Shown here in pieces: positions 1-10,600 of a DNA stretch of 64,000 bases. Within the stretch, counting starts at the first letter, position 1, and every line of letters starts with the position of its first letter. This DNA is from Bin87 sp965208015 (GTDB taxonomy: Bacteria; Chloroflexota; Dehalococcoidia; Lucifugimonadales; UBA3495), in the NCBI GenBank assembly GCA_965208015.1, contig OZ242308.1, positions 1 through 64,000 on the forward strand. Direction: 5' to 3'. The position numbers and the translations under genes are program-made. A model generated the notes under the pieces. It did not search any database. It saw only the letters and a program-made list of their open reading frames with translations, and had not been told where the DNA came from.

Positions 1-52
1 CCGTTGCCCAGGTCGATGCGGTGGCGGTTCCCCCGCACGCGCGGGGATAGAC
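1..52 (+). CRISPR. CRISPR array, left piece cut by IS21
   Basis: Bases 1-25 are the end of a spacer and 26-52 are a repeat that starts GGTTCCCCCG and runs to GATAGAC, where the insertion sequence begins. The final C of this repeat lies on the other side of the element at 2660. The array therefore continues to the left beyond the window. The repeat matches the type I-E style (GTTCCCC...GGGGATA.ACC), which would put the leader to the left, outside the window. Confidence 0.9.
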
Positions 53-188
53 TGTCAATGACCAGGAACATTAGGCCAGTAAACGGAGAAATTTACAGAG
101 TCTTTAGGCCGGCAGATTTACAGGGTCTTTAGGCCACCCTGGGAGCCACACCAACGACCATTTCTGCACTTCGAATGGAGGTGCAGCG

Positions 189-1787
189 ATGGCGTACCGG
201 GAGGTTCCCCGAATGGAAATAGGAGAATTGATCCGCCGCTGGCAGGCGGGACAGAGCCGCCGGCAGATCGCGGAGAGCACCGGGCTGTCGCGGGACACGG
301 TGGCCAAGTACCTGGCGAGGGCGGAGACGGAGGGCGTCGCCCGGGACGGGCCGGTTCCCAGCGAGGAGCAGTTGAGCCGTCTGGCGGCCATTGGGCAAGT
401 GGGCCCGCGCCGGGTGGTTACGCCCACGGACGATCTGCTGGAGCCGTGGGGAGACCAGGTCTACCAGTGGCTCACCGGCGACCGGTTGCAGCTGACCCGC
501 ATTCACGAGTTGCTGGCGGCTCGCGGCTGCCGGGTGTCCTACCAGTCCCTGCGGCGATTCATCATCAGGCGCAACTGGACCAGGCTGGGCAGTACCACGG
601 TGCGCATGGAGGACACCCCGCCGGGGGAGGTGGCCGAGGTGGACTTCGGGCGCCTGGGCCTGGTGCCGGACCCGGCTACGGGAAAGCGCAAGCTGGTCTG
701 GGCCATGATCATCGTGCTGTGCCATTCCCGCCACTGCTTCCTCTGGCCCATGCACCAGCAGACGCTGCCCGAAGTCATCGCCGGACTGGAGGCGGCCTGG
801 GCCTTCTTCGGCGGCGTGCCCCGCTACCTGGTCATCGACAACTTCCCCGCCGCAGTGGTGGGACCGGACTCGCTGAATCCTGTGCTGACTAGGAGCTTCC
901 TGGAGTACGCCCAGCGCCGGGGCTTCTTCGCCGACCCGGCCCGGGTGCGCCACCCCAAGGACAAGCCCAAGGTGGAGCGGAACGTGCCCTACGCCAGGGA
1001 GCGCTTCTTCAAGGGCGCCAGCTTCGACAGCCTGGCCCACGTCAGGGCCGAGGCCCCCAGGTGGTGCCGGGAGGTGGCGGGCACCCGCGTCCACGGCACC
1101 ACCCGCCGCCAGCCGCTGGTGGTCTTCCAGGAGGAGGAGCGCCACACCCTGCTCCCCTGGGACGGCGAACCCTACGAGATCGCCCACTGGCGCACCCTCA
1201 AGGTGCATCCCGACCACCACGTCCAGTGCCAGCAGGCCCTCTACTCGGTGCCCTCGGACCTCTGCCCGCCGGGGCAGAAGGTCGAGGTCCGGGCCGACAG
1301 CAAGCTGGTGCACGTCTATTACAAGGGCCGCCTGATCAAGGTCCACCTGCGCCAGCCCAAGGGCGGACGGGCCACCGATCCAAAGGACTATCCCGCCCGC
1401 ATCGGCCCCTACACCACCCGGGCGCCGGACCAGCTCAAGCGGGAGGCGGCCCGGCTGGGGCCGGCGGTGGGTGAATTCGCCCAGCGCCTCCTGGCCGACC
1501 CCCTGCCCTGGGCCAAGCTCCGCCAGGGGCACAAGCTGCTGCGCCTGGCCGAGCGCTACACCGGCCCGCGCCTGGACGCCGCCTGCCGGAGGGCCTTGGA
1601 CGTGGACCTCATCGACGTCCGCCGCCTGGAGCGCATCCTGGTGCAGGCCCTGGACGAGGAGACCTCGCCCCAACTGCCCCTGCCCCCACCCGCCGGACGC
1701 TTCGCCCGGGCCGGCTCCGTATTCGCCCATTCCGCTCATGCTCCAATCCACCCACCGGAGGTGATCACCCATGTCCAAGACCACTGA
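189..1787 (+). CDS. istA: IS21-family transposase IstA
   Basis: DDE-type transposase of 532 residues that catalyses cutting and joining of the element ends together with the ATPase IstB. The start ATG follows GGAGGT by 6 nt. Residues about 9-46 form a helix-turn-helix (IGELIRRWQAG...SRDTVAKYL). The rve-like catalytic core shows D152 (EVDFG), D217 (VIDNF) and E263 (KVERN), the expected DDE triad. A C5 run at 1683-1687 shifts the last codons relative to copy 2, so this version reads through to 1787 and overlaps istB by 17 nt. In copy 2 (C4) the protein has 524 residues and stops inside the istB Shine-Dalgarno region, which is probably the ancestral arrangement. The changed tail lies well beyond the catalytic core, so activity may be kept. 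Confidence 0.96.
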   Translation: MAYREVPRMEIGELIRRWQAGQSRRQIAESTGLSRDTVAKYLARAETEGVARDGPVPSEEQLSRLAAIGQVGPRRVVTPTDDLLEPWGDQVYQWLTGDRLQLTRIHELLAARGCRVSYQSLRRFIIRRNWTRLGSTTVRMEDTPPGEVAEVDFGRLGLVPDPATGKRKLVWAMIIVLCHSRHCFLWPMHQQTLPEVIAGLEAAWAFFGGVPRYLVIDNFPAAVVGPDSLNPVLTRSFLEYAQRRGFFADPARVRHPKDKPKVERNVPYARERFFKGASFDSLAHVRAEAPRWCREVAGTRVHGTTRRQPLVVFQEEERHTLLPWDGEPYEIAHWRTLKVHPDHHVQCQQALYSVPSDLCPPGQKVEVRADSKLVHVYYKGRLIKVHLRQPKGGRATDPKDYPARIGPYTTRAPDQLKREAARLGPAVGEFAQRLLADPLPWAKLRQGHKLLRLAERYTGPRLDAACRRALDVDLIDVRRLERILVQALDEETSPQLPLPPPAGRFARAGSVFAHSAHAPIHPPEVITHVQDH

Positions 1788-2556
1788 CCTCACGCCCCTG
1801 CTCAAGTCCCTCAAGCTGGGGGCCATGGCCGCCACCCTGCCCGAACGCATCGCCCTGGCCAGAAGGGAGCAACTGGACTACGCCTCCTTCCTGGAGATCA
1901 TCCTCTCCGATGAGGTGAACCGCCGCGACCACCGCCGCACAGAGACCCGCCTGCACCGGGCCGGCTTCCAGGAAATCTGCCGCCTGGAGGACTTCGACTG
2001 GACTGCCGACATCACCCTGGACCGACGATTGCTGGACGCCGCCTTCTCCCTGGAATTCCTGGACAAGCGCGAACACGTCCTCCTGGTGGGTCCCGCCGGC
2101 GTCGGCAAGAGCTTCCTGGCCCAGGCCCTGGGCCACGCCGCCGTCCGCGCCGGACACTCCGTCCGCTTCGTCCACGCCGACGACTTCTTCAAGGCCATGA
2201 ACCAGGCCCGGGCCGATAACTCCACCGACAAGACCTTCCGCTCCTTCCTCACCCCGGACCTGCTCATACTGGACGACCTGGGCCTGCACCGCTTCTCCGC
2301 CCAGCAGTCCGCCGACCTCTACCAGCTGATCATCGACAAGCACCGGGCCTCCAGCTTCGTCGTCACCAGCAACCGGGCCGTGGAGGAATGGCTCAGCCTC
2401 TTCAACGACCCCATCCTCGGCAACAGCGCCCTGGACCGCCTGGCCAACACCAGCTACCAGATCGTCATCGAGGGCCAGAGCTACCGGGAGCGCCTGTCGC
2501 CCCACCGCACCCTGCTGGGCAAGGTGGCCAAGATCCTGGGCAAAGGAGGTGATTGA
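1771..2556 (+). CDS. istB: IS21-family helper ATPase IstB
   Basis: AAA+ ATPase of 261 residues, the DnaC-like partner of IstA that assembles the transpososome and directs target choice. Walker A is GPAGVGKS at residues 107-114 and Walker B is LILDD at about 165-169. The length is typical of IstB. The ATG is preceded by GGAGGTGATCACCC, a strong ribosome site within the end of istA, so the two genes are translationally coupled. The deduced protein is identical to that of the second copy at 47600-48385. Confidence 0.97.
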   Translation: MSKTTDLTPLLKSLKLGAMAATLPERIALARREQLDYASFLEIILSDEVNRRDHRRTETRLHRAGFQEICRLEDFDWTADITLDRRLLDAAFSLEFLDKREHVLLVGPAGVGKSFLAQALGHAAVRAGHSVRFVHADDFFKAMNQARADNSTDKTFRSFLTPDLLILDDLGLHRFSAQQSADLYQLIIDKHRASSFVVTSNRAVEEWLSLFNDPILGNSALDRLANTSYQIVIEGQSYRERLSPHRTLLGKVAKILGKGGD

Positions 2557-2652
2557 CCCGCCGTCCATAACCTGATATTCATTCATTGACCACGCCCCAG
2601 GGTGGCCTAATGTCCGTGTAAATCACTGGCCTAAAGACCCTGTAAATTGACA

Positions 2653-4053
2653 GATAGACCCCAGCACATCATCCAGTTCGGCGGCGGCGCCAGGGTTCCC
2701 CCGCACGCGCGGGGATAGACCCCACGGTCTTTGTCGCGACTGCTTCGTCCAGGTGGTTCCCCCGCACGCGCGGGGATAGCCCAAAGTGGACCGCGACGCC
2801 GATACCAGGGTCACGGTTCCCCCGCACGCGCGGGGATAGACCGTTGATGGTGCCGATGCCGGTGCCTTCCTCCGTGGTTCCCCCGCACGCGCGGGGATAG
2901 ACCCAGCGTAACCCCAGCTGGCGTCCACATCGGGTCGGTTCCCCCGCACGCGCGGGGATAGACCCCAAAGCAGTAAGGGCATTCACACTCGCAATCGGGT
3001 TCCCCCGCACGCGCGGGGATAGACCCGGCGGACGCCTCGAGGTCGCCGCAGACTTCTCGGTTCCCCCGCACGCGCGGGGGCCGCAGGGCGGGGGCTGGAC
3101 GCATGGCGGCGGTTCCCCCGCACGCGCGGGGATAGACCCACAGCTTCCTGCTCGTCGAGAACGAGGAAAGCGGTTCCCCCGCACGCGCGGGGATAGACCC
3201 TCGGGGTGAGTAATGAGGAGGCGGAGGACTATGGTTCCCCCGCACGCGCGGGGATAGACCTCATCACGCAGCTTCGCCAACTCGTCCTTGAGGGGTTCCC
3301 CCGCACGCGCGGGGATAGACCCTGGCATGGATTTCGCCGGACTGTGTTGACAGGGGTTCCCCCGCACGCGCGGGGATAGACCTGGAAAAGGTCTGTGAAG
3401 AAGATGAGCCCACGGGGTTCCCCCGCACGCGCGGGGATAGACCTGGAAAAGGTCTGTGAAGAAGATGAGCCCACGGGGTTCCCCCGCACGCGCGGGGATA
3501 GACCCGATTTGGCGTCGGGGGCGGGGTCTATTTCTCTGGTTCCCCCGCACGCGCGGGGATAGACCCGATTTGGCGTCGGGGGCGGGGTCTATTTCTCTGG
3601 TTCCCCCGCACGCGCGGGGATAGACCGGCGATGCCCGCCGGAGCGCCGGTTTGCAAAGCGGTTCCCCCGCACGCGCGGGGATAGACCTTGTCCGTCGTCG
3701 CCCATGTGGGTCGACTCGACGGTTCCCCCGGCACGCGCGGGGATAGACCCCGCGGCAGGGGCGGACTGGCGTGGATCGGCGCGGTTCCCCCGCACGCGCG
3801 GGGATAGACCCCCTACGAGCACCTGAACAAGGACGCCGACGAGGTTCCCCCGCACGCGCGGGGATAGACCTTCGACCTTGACGAAAACCCGTACCATGTT
3901 GACGGTTCCCCCGCACGCGCGGGGATAGACCCCCTGTAAACAACTCAGCGAGTGTGCAAAAGTCGGTTCCCCCGCACGCGCGGGGATAGACCGCTCTCAA
4001 CTCCGGCGACTACGAGCAGGGAACCGGTTCCCCCGCACGCGCGGGGATAGACC
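2653..4053 (+). CRISPR. Type I-E-like CRISPR array, 23 full repeats right of IS21
   Basis: After the 8-nt tail of the interrupted repeat (2653-2660) there are 23 repeats, starting at 2694, 2755, 2815, 2876, 2937, 2998, 3059, 3111, 3172, 3233, 3294, 3355, 3416, 3477, 3538, 3599, 3660, 3721, 3783, 3843, 3904, 3965 and 4026. The unit is 28 nt, GGTTCCCCCG...GGGGATAGACC, with an internal CCCCGC/GCGGGG palindrome, and spacers of 32-33 nt. Exceptions: the repeat at 2755 ends GATAGCCC (one base lost), the one at 3059 lost its 3' end (next repeat only 52 bp on), and the one at 3721 has an extra G. Spacers after 3355 and 3416 are identical to each other, and so are those after 3477 and 3538. No cas gene is in the window. 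Confidence 0.98.
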
Positions 4054-4611
4054 CCATGAAGATTTCACCTTGGCATCGGTTTAGTGGGTTATTGTATCGG
4101 GTGCAATATGCAATTACTGTGTCATATCGGCAATTATGGTGTGTTATTTCATGCTCTAAACGTCGGAGGACTGGCCAATTGTTGACCGGGTACCCGGGCC
4201 CGCGAACCGGATTTCCGCGGGTCGGTTACCGGAAGCGCCAAACGATGGCTTGCATGATCCAACCCTCCTCTCGGCTCTGTTCTATCGGCGTGGGTCAATC
4301 CTTGGGCAGCGCCGGCATCCCCAGCGCACCCCACCCGTGGAGGGGCCTGGTGGCCCTGCGATACGAGGCTCCATCGCCACTGCCCGGTCGGTCCGCCGCT
4401 CGAGTGCCAGGTGAAACTACCTCCTCGCATCGGCCAGCCGGGCCACCAAAATATATCAAGATGATATGTAATTAGTGTGTCATATTGGCATTATTAGCGT
4501 GCAATCTTGTGTTATAAGCCCGCGGCCCATCATTAGCTGACCGGGATCCGGGCTTGTGGAATCGGATCTCGCCGGCTCCGACGACCTGTCGCCCATCCTC
4601 CGGGTTCCGGA
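4054..4611. other. Intergenic DNA with decayed 5'-module copies
   Basis: No convincing gene. Two AT-rich stretches, 4107-4155 and 4466-4512, resemble the conserved core found upstream of the giant genes (TATGTAATTAGTGTGTCAT, GCGTGCAATCTT). The second is followed by CTGACCGGGATCCGGGC, like the DNA beyond the 5' modules at 16263 and 37550. This suggests that a fourth cassette once stood here and was lost, or that the CRISPR array abuts its remains. The AT-rich sequence directly after the last repeat could alternatively be CRISPR trailer or leader DNA. Confidence 0.5.
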
Positions 4612-4646
4612 ATGCAAAAGGGCCGGCGCCATTGCAGCGCCGGCCC
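4612..4646 (-). terminator. Rho-independent terminator of giant gene A/B
   Basis: Perfect inverted repeat GGGCCGGCGC-N7-GCGCCGGCCC (4620-4646). On the minus strand it is followed by TTTTGCATT. It lies 30 nt after the stop codon of the giant gene. The same hairpin sits at the 3' ends of the other two giant genes. Confidence 0.85.
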
Positions 4647-4675
4647 GGTGGCGTCGAATGACCTCCGACTTCGCC

Positions 4676-7600
4676 CTACGGCCCGCTCACCGTCAGCTCG
4701 CTGCGGTTGGACAGCATCCGACCGTCTCCGGCGCAGATGGCCCCCGTCGCCTCGCAGTCGGTGGTGGCCGGCAGGATGATGGTCACCGCGCCGTCGCCAT
4801 CCGGCCGGACGTGGATCCGCCAGCCGATGTTGCTGCCTCGCTCCAGCCGCTTGGCCCGGGTCACGTCGCCGCCGCTGGCAATGAAGGCGTCATCCCGCAG
4901 CCGCTTGTAGCTCACGCTGAACTCCTCGCTGAACCGCAGGTCGAAGGTGAAGACGCTCTCACCATCGTGGGACGACGGCCCGTTGGAGAAGCTGGCGGTC
5001 AACGGTTCCGGCGGCGGTCCGGCCACGGCCACCGTGGCCGCACTGGTCAACGACTCCGCGTTGCCCGCGTCGTCGGTGAAGGACACCGTTACGCTGACGG
5101 CCTTACCCTCGTCGGCGTCAACCAGGGTGTAGGTCGAGCCGGTCGCACCGGCGATTTGCGCATCGTCGGCGAGCCACTGGTAGGTGAATGTCGCGTTCGC
5201 CAAACCATCTTCATCAGCGATGCCGGATACGTCCGCCGTCAGCGTCTCCCCCACTTGGGCGGTGCCGCTGATGGTGGGTTGCCCGGTGGCCGGAGTGTTG
5301 GGCCTGGCCGCCACCGCCGGCGTCGCCGCGCTGGTCAACGACTCCGCGTTGCCGGCGTCGTCGGTGAAGGACACTTGCACGCTGATGGCCCTGCCCTCGT
5401 CCGCGTCAACCAGGGTGTAGGCTGATCCGGTGGCACCGGTGATGTCCGCGCCGTCGGCTGCCCACTGGTAGGCGAACGACACGGCCTCCAACCCGTCCTC
5501 GTCGGCAATGCCCGACGTGTCCACGCTGAGCGTCTCGCCCACCTGCGCGGTTCCGCTGATGGTGGGCTGCCCGGTGGCCGGGCTGTTGGCCTGCTGCTGT
5601 GAGGTGGCGGATACCGCCTCCGTGGCCGCGCTGGTCAACGACTCGGCGTTGCCCCGGTCGTCGGTGAAGGACACCCGCACCCTGATGGTCTTCTCCGCCT
5701 CGGCGAAGGTCAAGGTGTAGGTGGAGTCCGTCGCCCCGGCGATGTCGGCGTCCGAAGTGCCGTCGTTAGCCACCCACTGGTAGCTGAACGTCGCGTTGGT
5801 CAGCCCGTCCGCGTCGGCGATGCCGGACACGTCCGCCGTCAGGGTCTCCGCCACCTGGGCCGTGCCGCTGATGGTTGGCAGACCCGTCGCCGGAGTGTTG
5901 GGCCTGGCCGCCACTGCCGCCGTTGCCGCGCTGGTGAGGGACTCGGCGTTGCCGGCGTCGTCGGTGAAGCTCACCGTGACGCTGACGGTCTTGCCCGCGT
6001 CGTCGTCAACCAGGGTGTAGGCAGCGTTCGTCGCTCCAGCGATGTCGGACCCGTCGGCCTGCCACTGGTAGCTGAAGCTGGCGTTGGTCAACCCGTCGTC
6101 ATCCGAGATGCCCGAGGTGTCCGCCGTCAGCGTCTCGCCCACCTGGGCCGTCCCGCTGATGATGGGCAGGCCGGTGGCCGGGGTGTTGGCTTTCGCCGCC
6201 ACCGCAGCCGTTTCCGCGCTGGTGAGGGACTCCGCGTTGCCGGCGTCGTCGGTGAAGCTCACCGTTACGCTGACGGCCTTGCCCGCGTCCGCGTCAACCA
6301 GCGTGTAGCTGGAGCCGGTAGCGCCGGCAATGTCGGACCCGTCGGCCTGCCACTGGTAGCTGAATCTGGCGTTGGTCAACCCGTCGTCATCCGAGATGCC
6401 CGAGGTGTCCGCCGTCAGCGTCTCGCCCACCTGGGCTGTGCCGCTTATCGTCGGCAGACCCGTGGCCGGAGTGTTGGGCAACACCGCAGTTGTTGCCGCG
6501 CTGGTGAGGGACTCGGCGTGGCCGGCGTCGTCGGTGAAGCTCACCGTTACGCTGACGGCCTTGCCCGCGTCCGCGTCAACCAGCGTGTAGCTGGAGCCGG
6601 TAGCGCCGGCAATGTCCGCGCCGCCGGCCTGCCACTGGTAGCTGAATCTGGCGTTGTCCAACCCGTCGTCATCCGAGATGCCCGACGTGTCCGCCGTCAG
6701 CGTCTCGCCCACCTGGACGGTCCCGCTGATGGTGGGCAGGCCCGTGGCCGGGGTGTTGGCGGCCGGAGTGTTGACGGCCGGCGCCTCCGTGACCGCGATG
6801 GCCGTGACGTCCGCGTAGTTGGACTGGCCGCTGAGCTCGTCCCCGCGGATGGCCTTGACCCGGTAGGAGTAGTACACCCCTCCCTCTACGTTTGCGTCGG
6901 TGTGGGTCGTGGCCGCGCCGCCCGTGGTCTCCGCGATCACCCGGTAGTGGTTCTCATTGAAGACGTCCCAGCGTGATACCTGGTAGCCCGTAACCTCGGC
7001 GGCGGCGTTCTGCGGCGCGGTCCAGGTCAGCGCGACGCCCGCGGCGGTGGCCTCCCCGCGCAGATCGCGCGGCTGACGGCCCGACCTCGAGTTCACGCTC
7101 GTCAAGGTGGCAGCCTCGGCAGCGGACCATTCGCCCGGCCCGTCGTCGTTCACGCCCCGCACCCGGTAGTGGTAGGTGGTCGCGGCCTTGCGGCCGTTGT
7201 GGATGTAGTAGGTGGACGTGCCGGAGTGGGCCGGGTTCACTGCCTTCCAGGTCGTGCCGTCCGTGGAGTATTGCACCTGGTAGCTCGTTGCCGCCGGCAC
7301 GCTGGCCTGCCAGGACAGGTCGATCCGGTTGCGGCCCTCGGCGGCGGCCACCAGGTTGCCCGGCGCGCCCGGCGGATACTTGGGTTCGGGCGGCGTGATC
7401 GCCGCGACCGGCGCGGACCAGCCGCCCGGCCCGTCGTCGTTGACGCCCCGCACCCGGTACAGGTGGGCGGTCTCCGGCGTCAGCCCGGTGTGGCTGTAGC
7501 TCCGGTCGATGCCGTCGTCGGGCGGCTCCGGCGTCCGCCAGGTGTCGCCGCCGTCCGCCGACCACAGGAGATCGTAGCTGGCAGAGGCCGGCTTGGTGGC

Positions 7601-10600
7601 CGTCCAGGACAGCTCGATCCGGTCGCTGCCCGAGGCGCTGGCCGACAGCTTCGGCGCGCTGGGCGGGAACACCGCCTTGCCGGGGAGGCTCCTGGGGCCC
7701 CTGGGCTGCGGGTCGGAGATGCCGCTGAGGGTCATGGCCGCGCTGTTGGAGACGGGCGTGCACAACGCGTTGAACGGCGAGCAGCTCAGCCCGAAGTTCA
7801 TGTTCTGAACCGTGATCTCGTATTCATACCGCTGGTTATTTTGCAGGCCGGTCAGGGCGTAGCTGCGCTCGTTGACCCCGCCGGCGTAGCTGTGGGGTAT
7901 GTCCTCCCACAGGCCGTGGGGCAGCCGCCGGTACTTGACCCCGATGATCGGCGAACCGTGGTCGTCGGGCGGGGTCCAGGTCAGCGTTGCCTGCCCGTCC
8001 TCCACCCCCAGGGCCAGGTCGGTGACCCGGGCCGGCGCGGCCTGCACCTCCAGGGTGTAGCTGTTGGCCGGGAAGTCCAGCCCGTACTCGTTGCCGCCAC
8101 CCGGTTTCGGGCGGATCGTGACTATCAGCTCGGGAGGACCTTGATTCTCCACGTCGATGTAGGCGGTGGTCCCGCTGGCCTGGAACTCCAGGTAGGAGGT
8201 GCGGTTGGACCCGTCGATGAGATCGCGCCACCGGGACAGGAATGTCCGCTTGATGGTACGCGGGCCGGTGATGTACGGGTTGATCCCGCCGCTGGCCAGA
8301 TTCACTTCCGGGTCCTTCAGCTTCCCGTAGGGGGTCTCGCTGCCGCGCAGGAACACGTGGTAGATGGTGCCTTCCACGGTGGTCAGCTTCCACCGGTCCT
8401 TGTCCGGGGTCACATTACTTACAGTGCCAATTGAGCTGCTGATTGTGCCGCTGTCTTTCAGGACGCCGGTGACCTCCCCGCCGACCACCGCCTCGCAGGC
8501 GGTGCCGTTGCCGGCGCCGCAGTCGTCCCTGGTCGCCACCTGGAGAATCACCGGGTTAGCGTCCAACGCGCCCCGCCGGAGCTGGAAGGTGTAGTTAGTG
8601 TCGCGGCTCAGCCCATCTGGCTCACCATCTCCGTCATTATCAGGGCCGGCGACGGTGTGGTCGTACACGGCGACTCTTCCGCCTTCGTCGTTGAGCCGCG
8701 TGGTTTCCAGCGGGGTCCAGGCTCCGAAGCTGCCGCCGGCCTCCTTGTAGCGGTAGGAGTCGAACTGGCTATTGCGGTCCCAGTGCAGCAGAACCTCCCT
8801 CTCGCCGCCGATGGCGGTCACCCGGGATGTCCGCCGGTAGCTCAGGGTGTAGGAACCCACCTCGCGCTTGCCCCAGGCCCCGGAGACGGCAATATAGATG
8901 TCATAGGTGGGGGGGCCGCCCCCCTCCTCGTCGGGGGTGTCGCCGTACCCGTCGGCCAGGTAGTTCGTCTGGCTGTACCGGTTATCCGCATTAAAGTCGT
9001 CGTTCGCACTCCCCGCGATGTACAGGTCATCGGGATTGAGGTAGATACCGACGATGAACGGGTCGGCCAGCGCGCCGCCCTCCTGTTCCGCGCCGGTGAC
9101 GAGGAACCGGTAATGCTCGCCCTTTCTCACTCGGAGGCGGTACCAGTCGATGTCCTGGTGGAACACGTAGTCCTGCCGCTTGCCGACGATGGTGATGGAT
9201 CCGCTGGTCTGGCCCGCGTGCTCGATGACGCCGGTGGCCCTTCCAGAGCCGCTGCCCGTGGAGGTGAACTCGCAGACGTCAGCGACACTGGCCTCGCAGT
9301 CGCGGGTGGCCGTCGGTGAGGCGTACACCACCTCGGACGGCGGCCCCATCAGCCAGCCGTCGCCCCGCCAGTTCTCGTACCGGACGGCCACCTGGAACGC
9401 GTAGGCGTCGCCGTTGGTCAGCCCGCTGACGGTGTGCAAACAGTCGCCCCGGACGCACCCCGGCGCTCGCTCCCAGGGACTCCAGGGGCCGCCGTTCACC
9501 TGCCGGCGGATGAACCAGCCCTCAGACTGGTTGCCGTGCGTTTCCGCCGTGGTCCAGAACAGCGTGACCTCGCCGTCGTCCACGCTGCTGACGGCCAGGT
9601 GGGCGGTGGGCTGCGGCTGCCGCACCGAGCCGCGCACGGTCATCTTGTAGGTCAAGTTGTCGCCGCAACTGGCCCTGGTGTCGCCGCTGACCTTGGAGCA
9701 CACGTCCGAGAATCTCCACCAGGACGCGCTGCCCCGGTCCGCGACGCCGCTGTCGGCAAACGCGAGCCCGGCATCGCCCGCCGTGCCCGTCTCGACGTGC
9801 ACCCAGTACCCGAGCCAGTCCTGCACCCAGACGGGCGACGACAGGGTGAAGCGATTCTCCCCTTCAATCCACTCCGACGGTCCGCTGAAGGTGGCCAGCA
9901 CGTCAGACGGCTCGTTCCTGGTGATGGTGCGGGTGCCGCCGGCCCCACTGGGAACCGTGTATTCCTTGGTCGTGTCCCCGCGCAGCGTCACCGTAACCGG
10001 CGCCGCCGAGTGCGGGGCGGAGCCGATGAGATCGACGCCGGTCAGCAGGTACCCGCCGGGATGGTCGCCGGCGAAGAACCGCTGCGCCACCCACTGGTAA
10101 TCGTCAATGTCAACGCTGCCGTCATAAGCATGCTCCCGGTTGGTCAGCAGCGCCGGATCGAGCACGGGCTTCGGCCCGCGCAGGACCATCTGATTATATG
10201 AGGTGGCGTAGCACTCACTAACGTCACAAGAACGTCCGAAGCTCCAACCGGGCGAGCTTCCGGTGTCCGCGCTGGCACTTACGGTGTACGCCCAGTCGGC
10301 ACTGTCAGAACCCGTGAGTTGACCAAGTGCTATGCGCACCCAGTACTTGGTATCCGGCTCCAACTCGACGGCCGACGACAGTGTGAAGACGTTCTCCCCG
10401 GCAATCCATTGCAACGGGGGGTCGAAGGTGGCCAGGATGTCGGCCGACGGCCGATTCGATCCGTTGTCCGTCCGCAGCGTCATGGGTCCCGGGACCGCTG
10501 AACCCGAAGCTTCGCCGATGATCGAAACAGTCTCGAGCGACAATTCACCGCTGGGGCCGGTGGTGAACTGTTGCGCCTGCCAAGCTGATTCTGTGAATGC

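Larger units (their letters stand above)
53..2652 (+). mobile_element. IS21-family insertion sequence, copy 1 (2600 bp)
   Basis: The element begins TGTCAATGACC and ends AAATTGACA, so its tips are the inverted repeat TGTCAAT and it has the 5'-TG...CA-3' ends usual for IS21. It is flanked by a 7-bp direct duplication GATAGAC (46-52 and 2653-2659), part of the CRISPR repeat. Subterminal repeats containing GGCCTAAAGACCCTGTAAAT occur at both ends, as in the multiple terminal repeats of IS21 elements. It carries istA and istB. An inverted copy of 2599 bp lies at 47504-50102. The only difference noticed between them is a C5 versus C4 run within istA, so transposition was recent. Confidence 0.97.

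Noticed and set aside
129..1850. Long antisense frames over istA and istB (also at 48401-50026)
   Set aside because: Shadows of the transposase genes; present in both IS copies but with no domain.
2669..4000. Long minus-strand frame rich in SIPARAGEP / GLSPRVRGN repeats
   Set aside because: It is translation of the CRISPR repeats and spacers; period 61 and no ribosome site.
4054..4160. AT-rich DNA after the last repeat as CRISPR leader
   Set aside because: Repeat orientation (GTTCCCC...GATAGACC reading left to right) places the leader on the left. The AT-rich part matches the giant-gene 5' core better.
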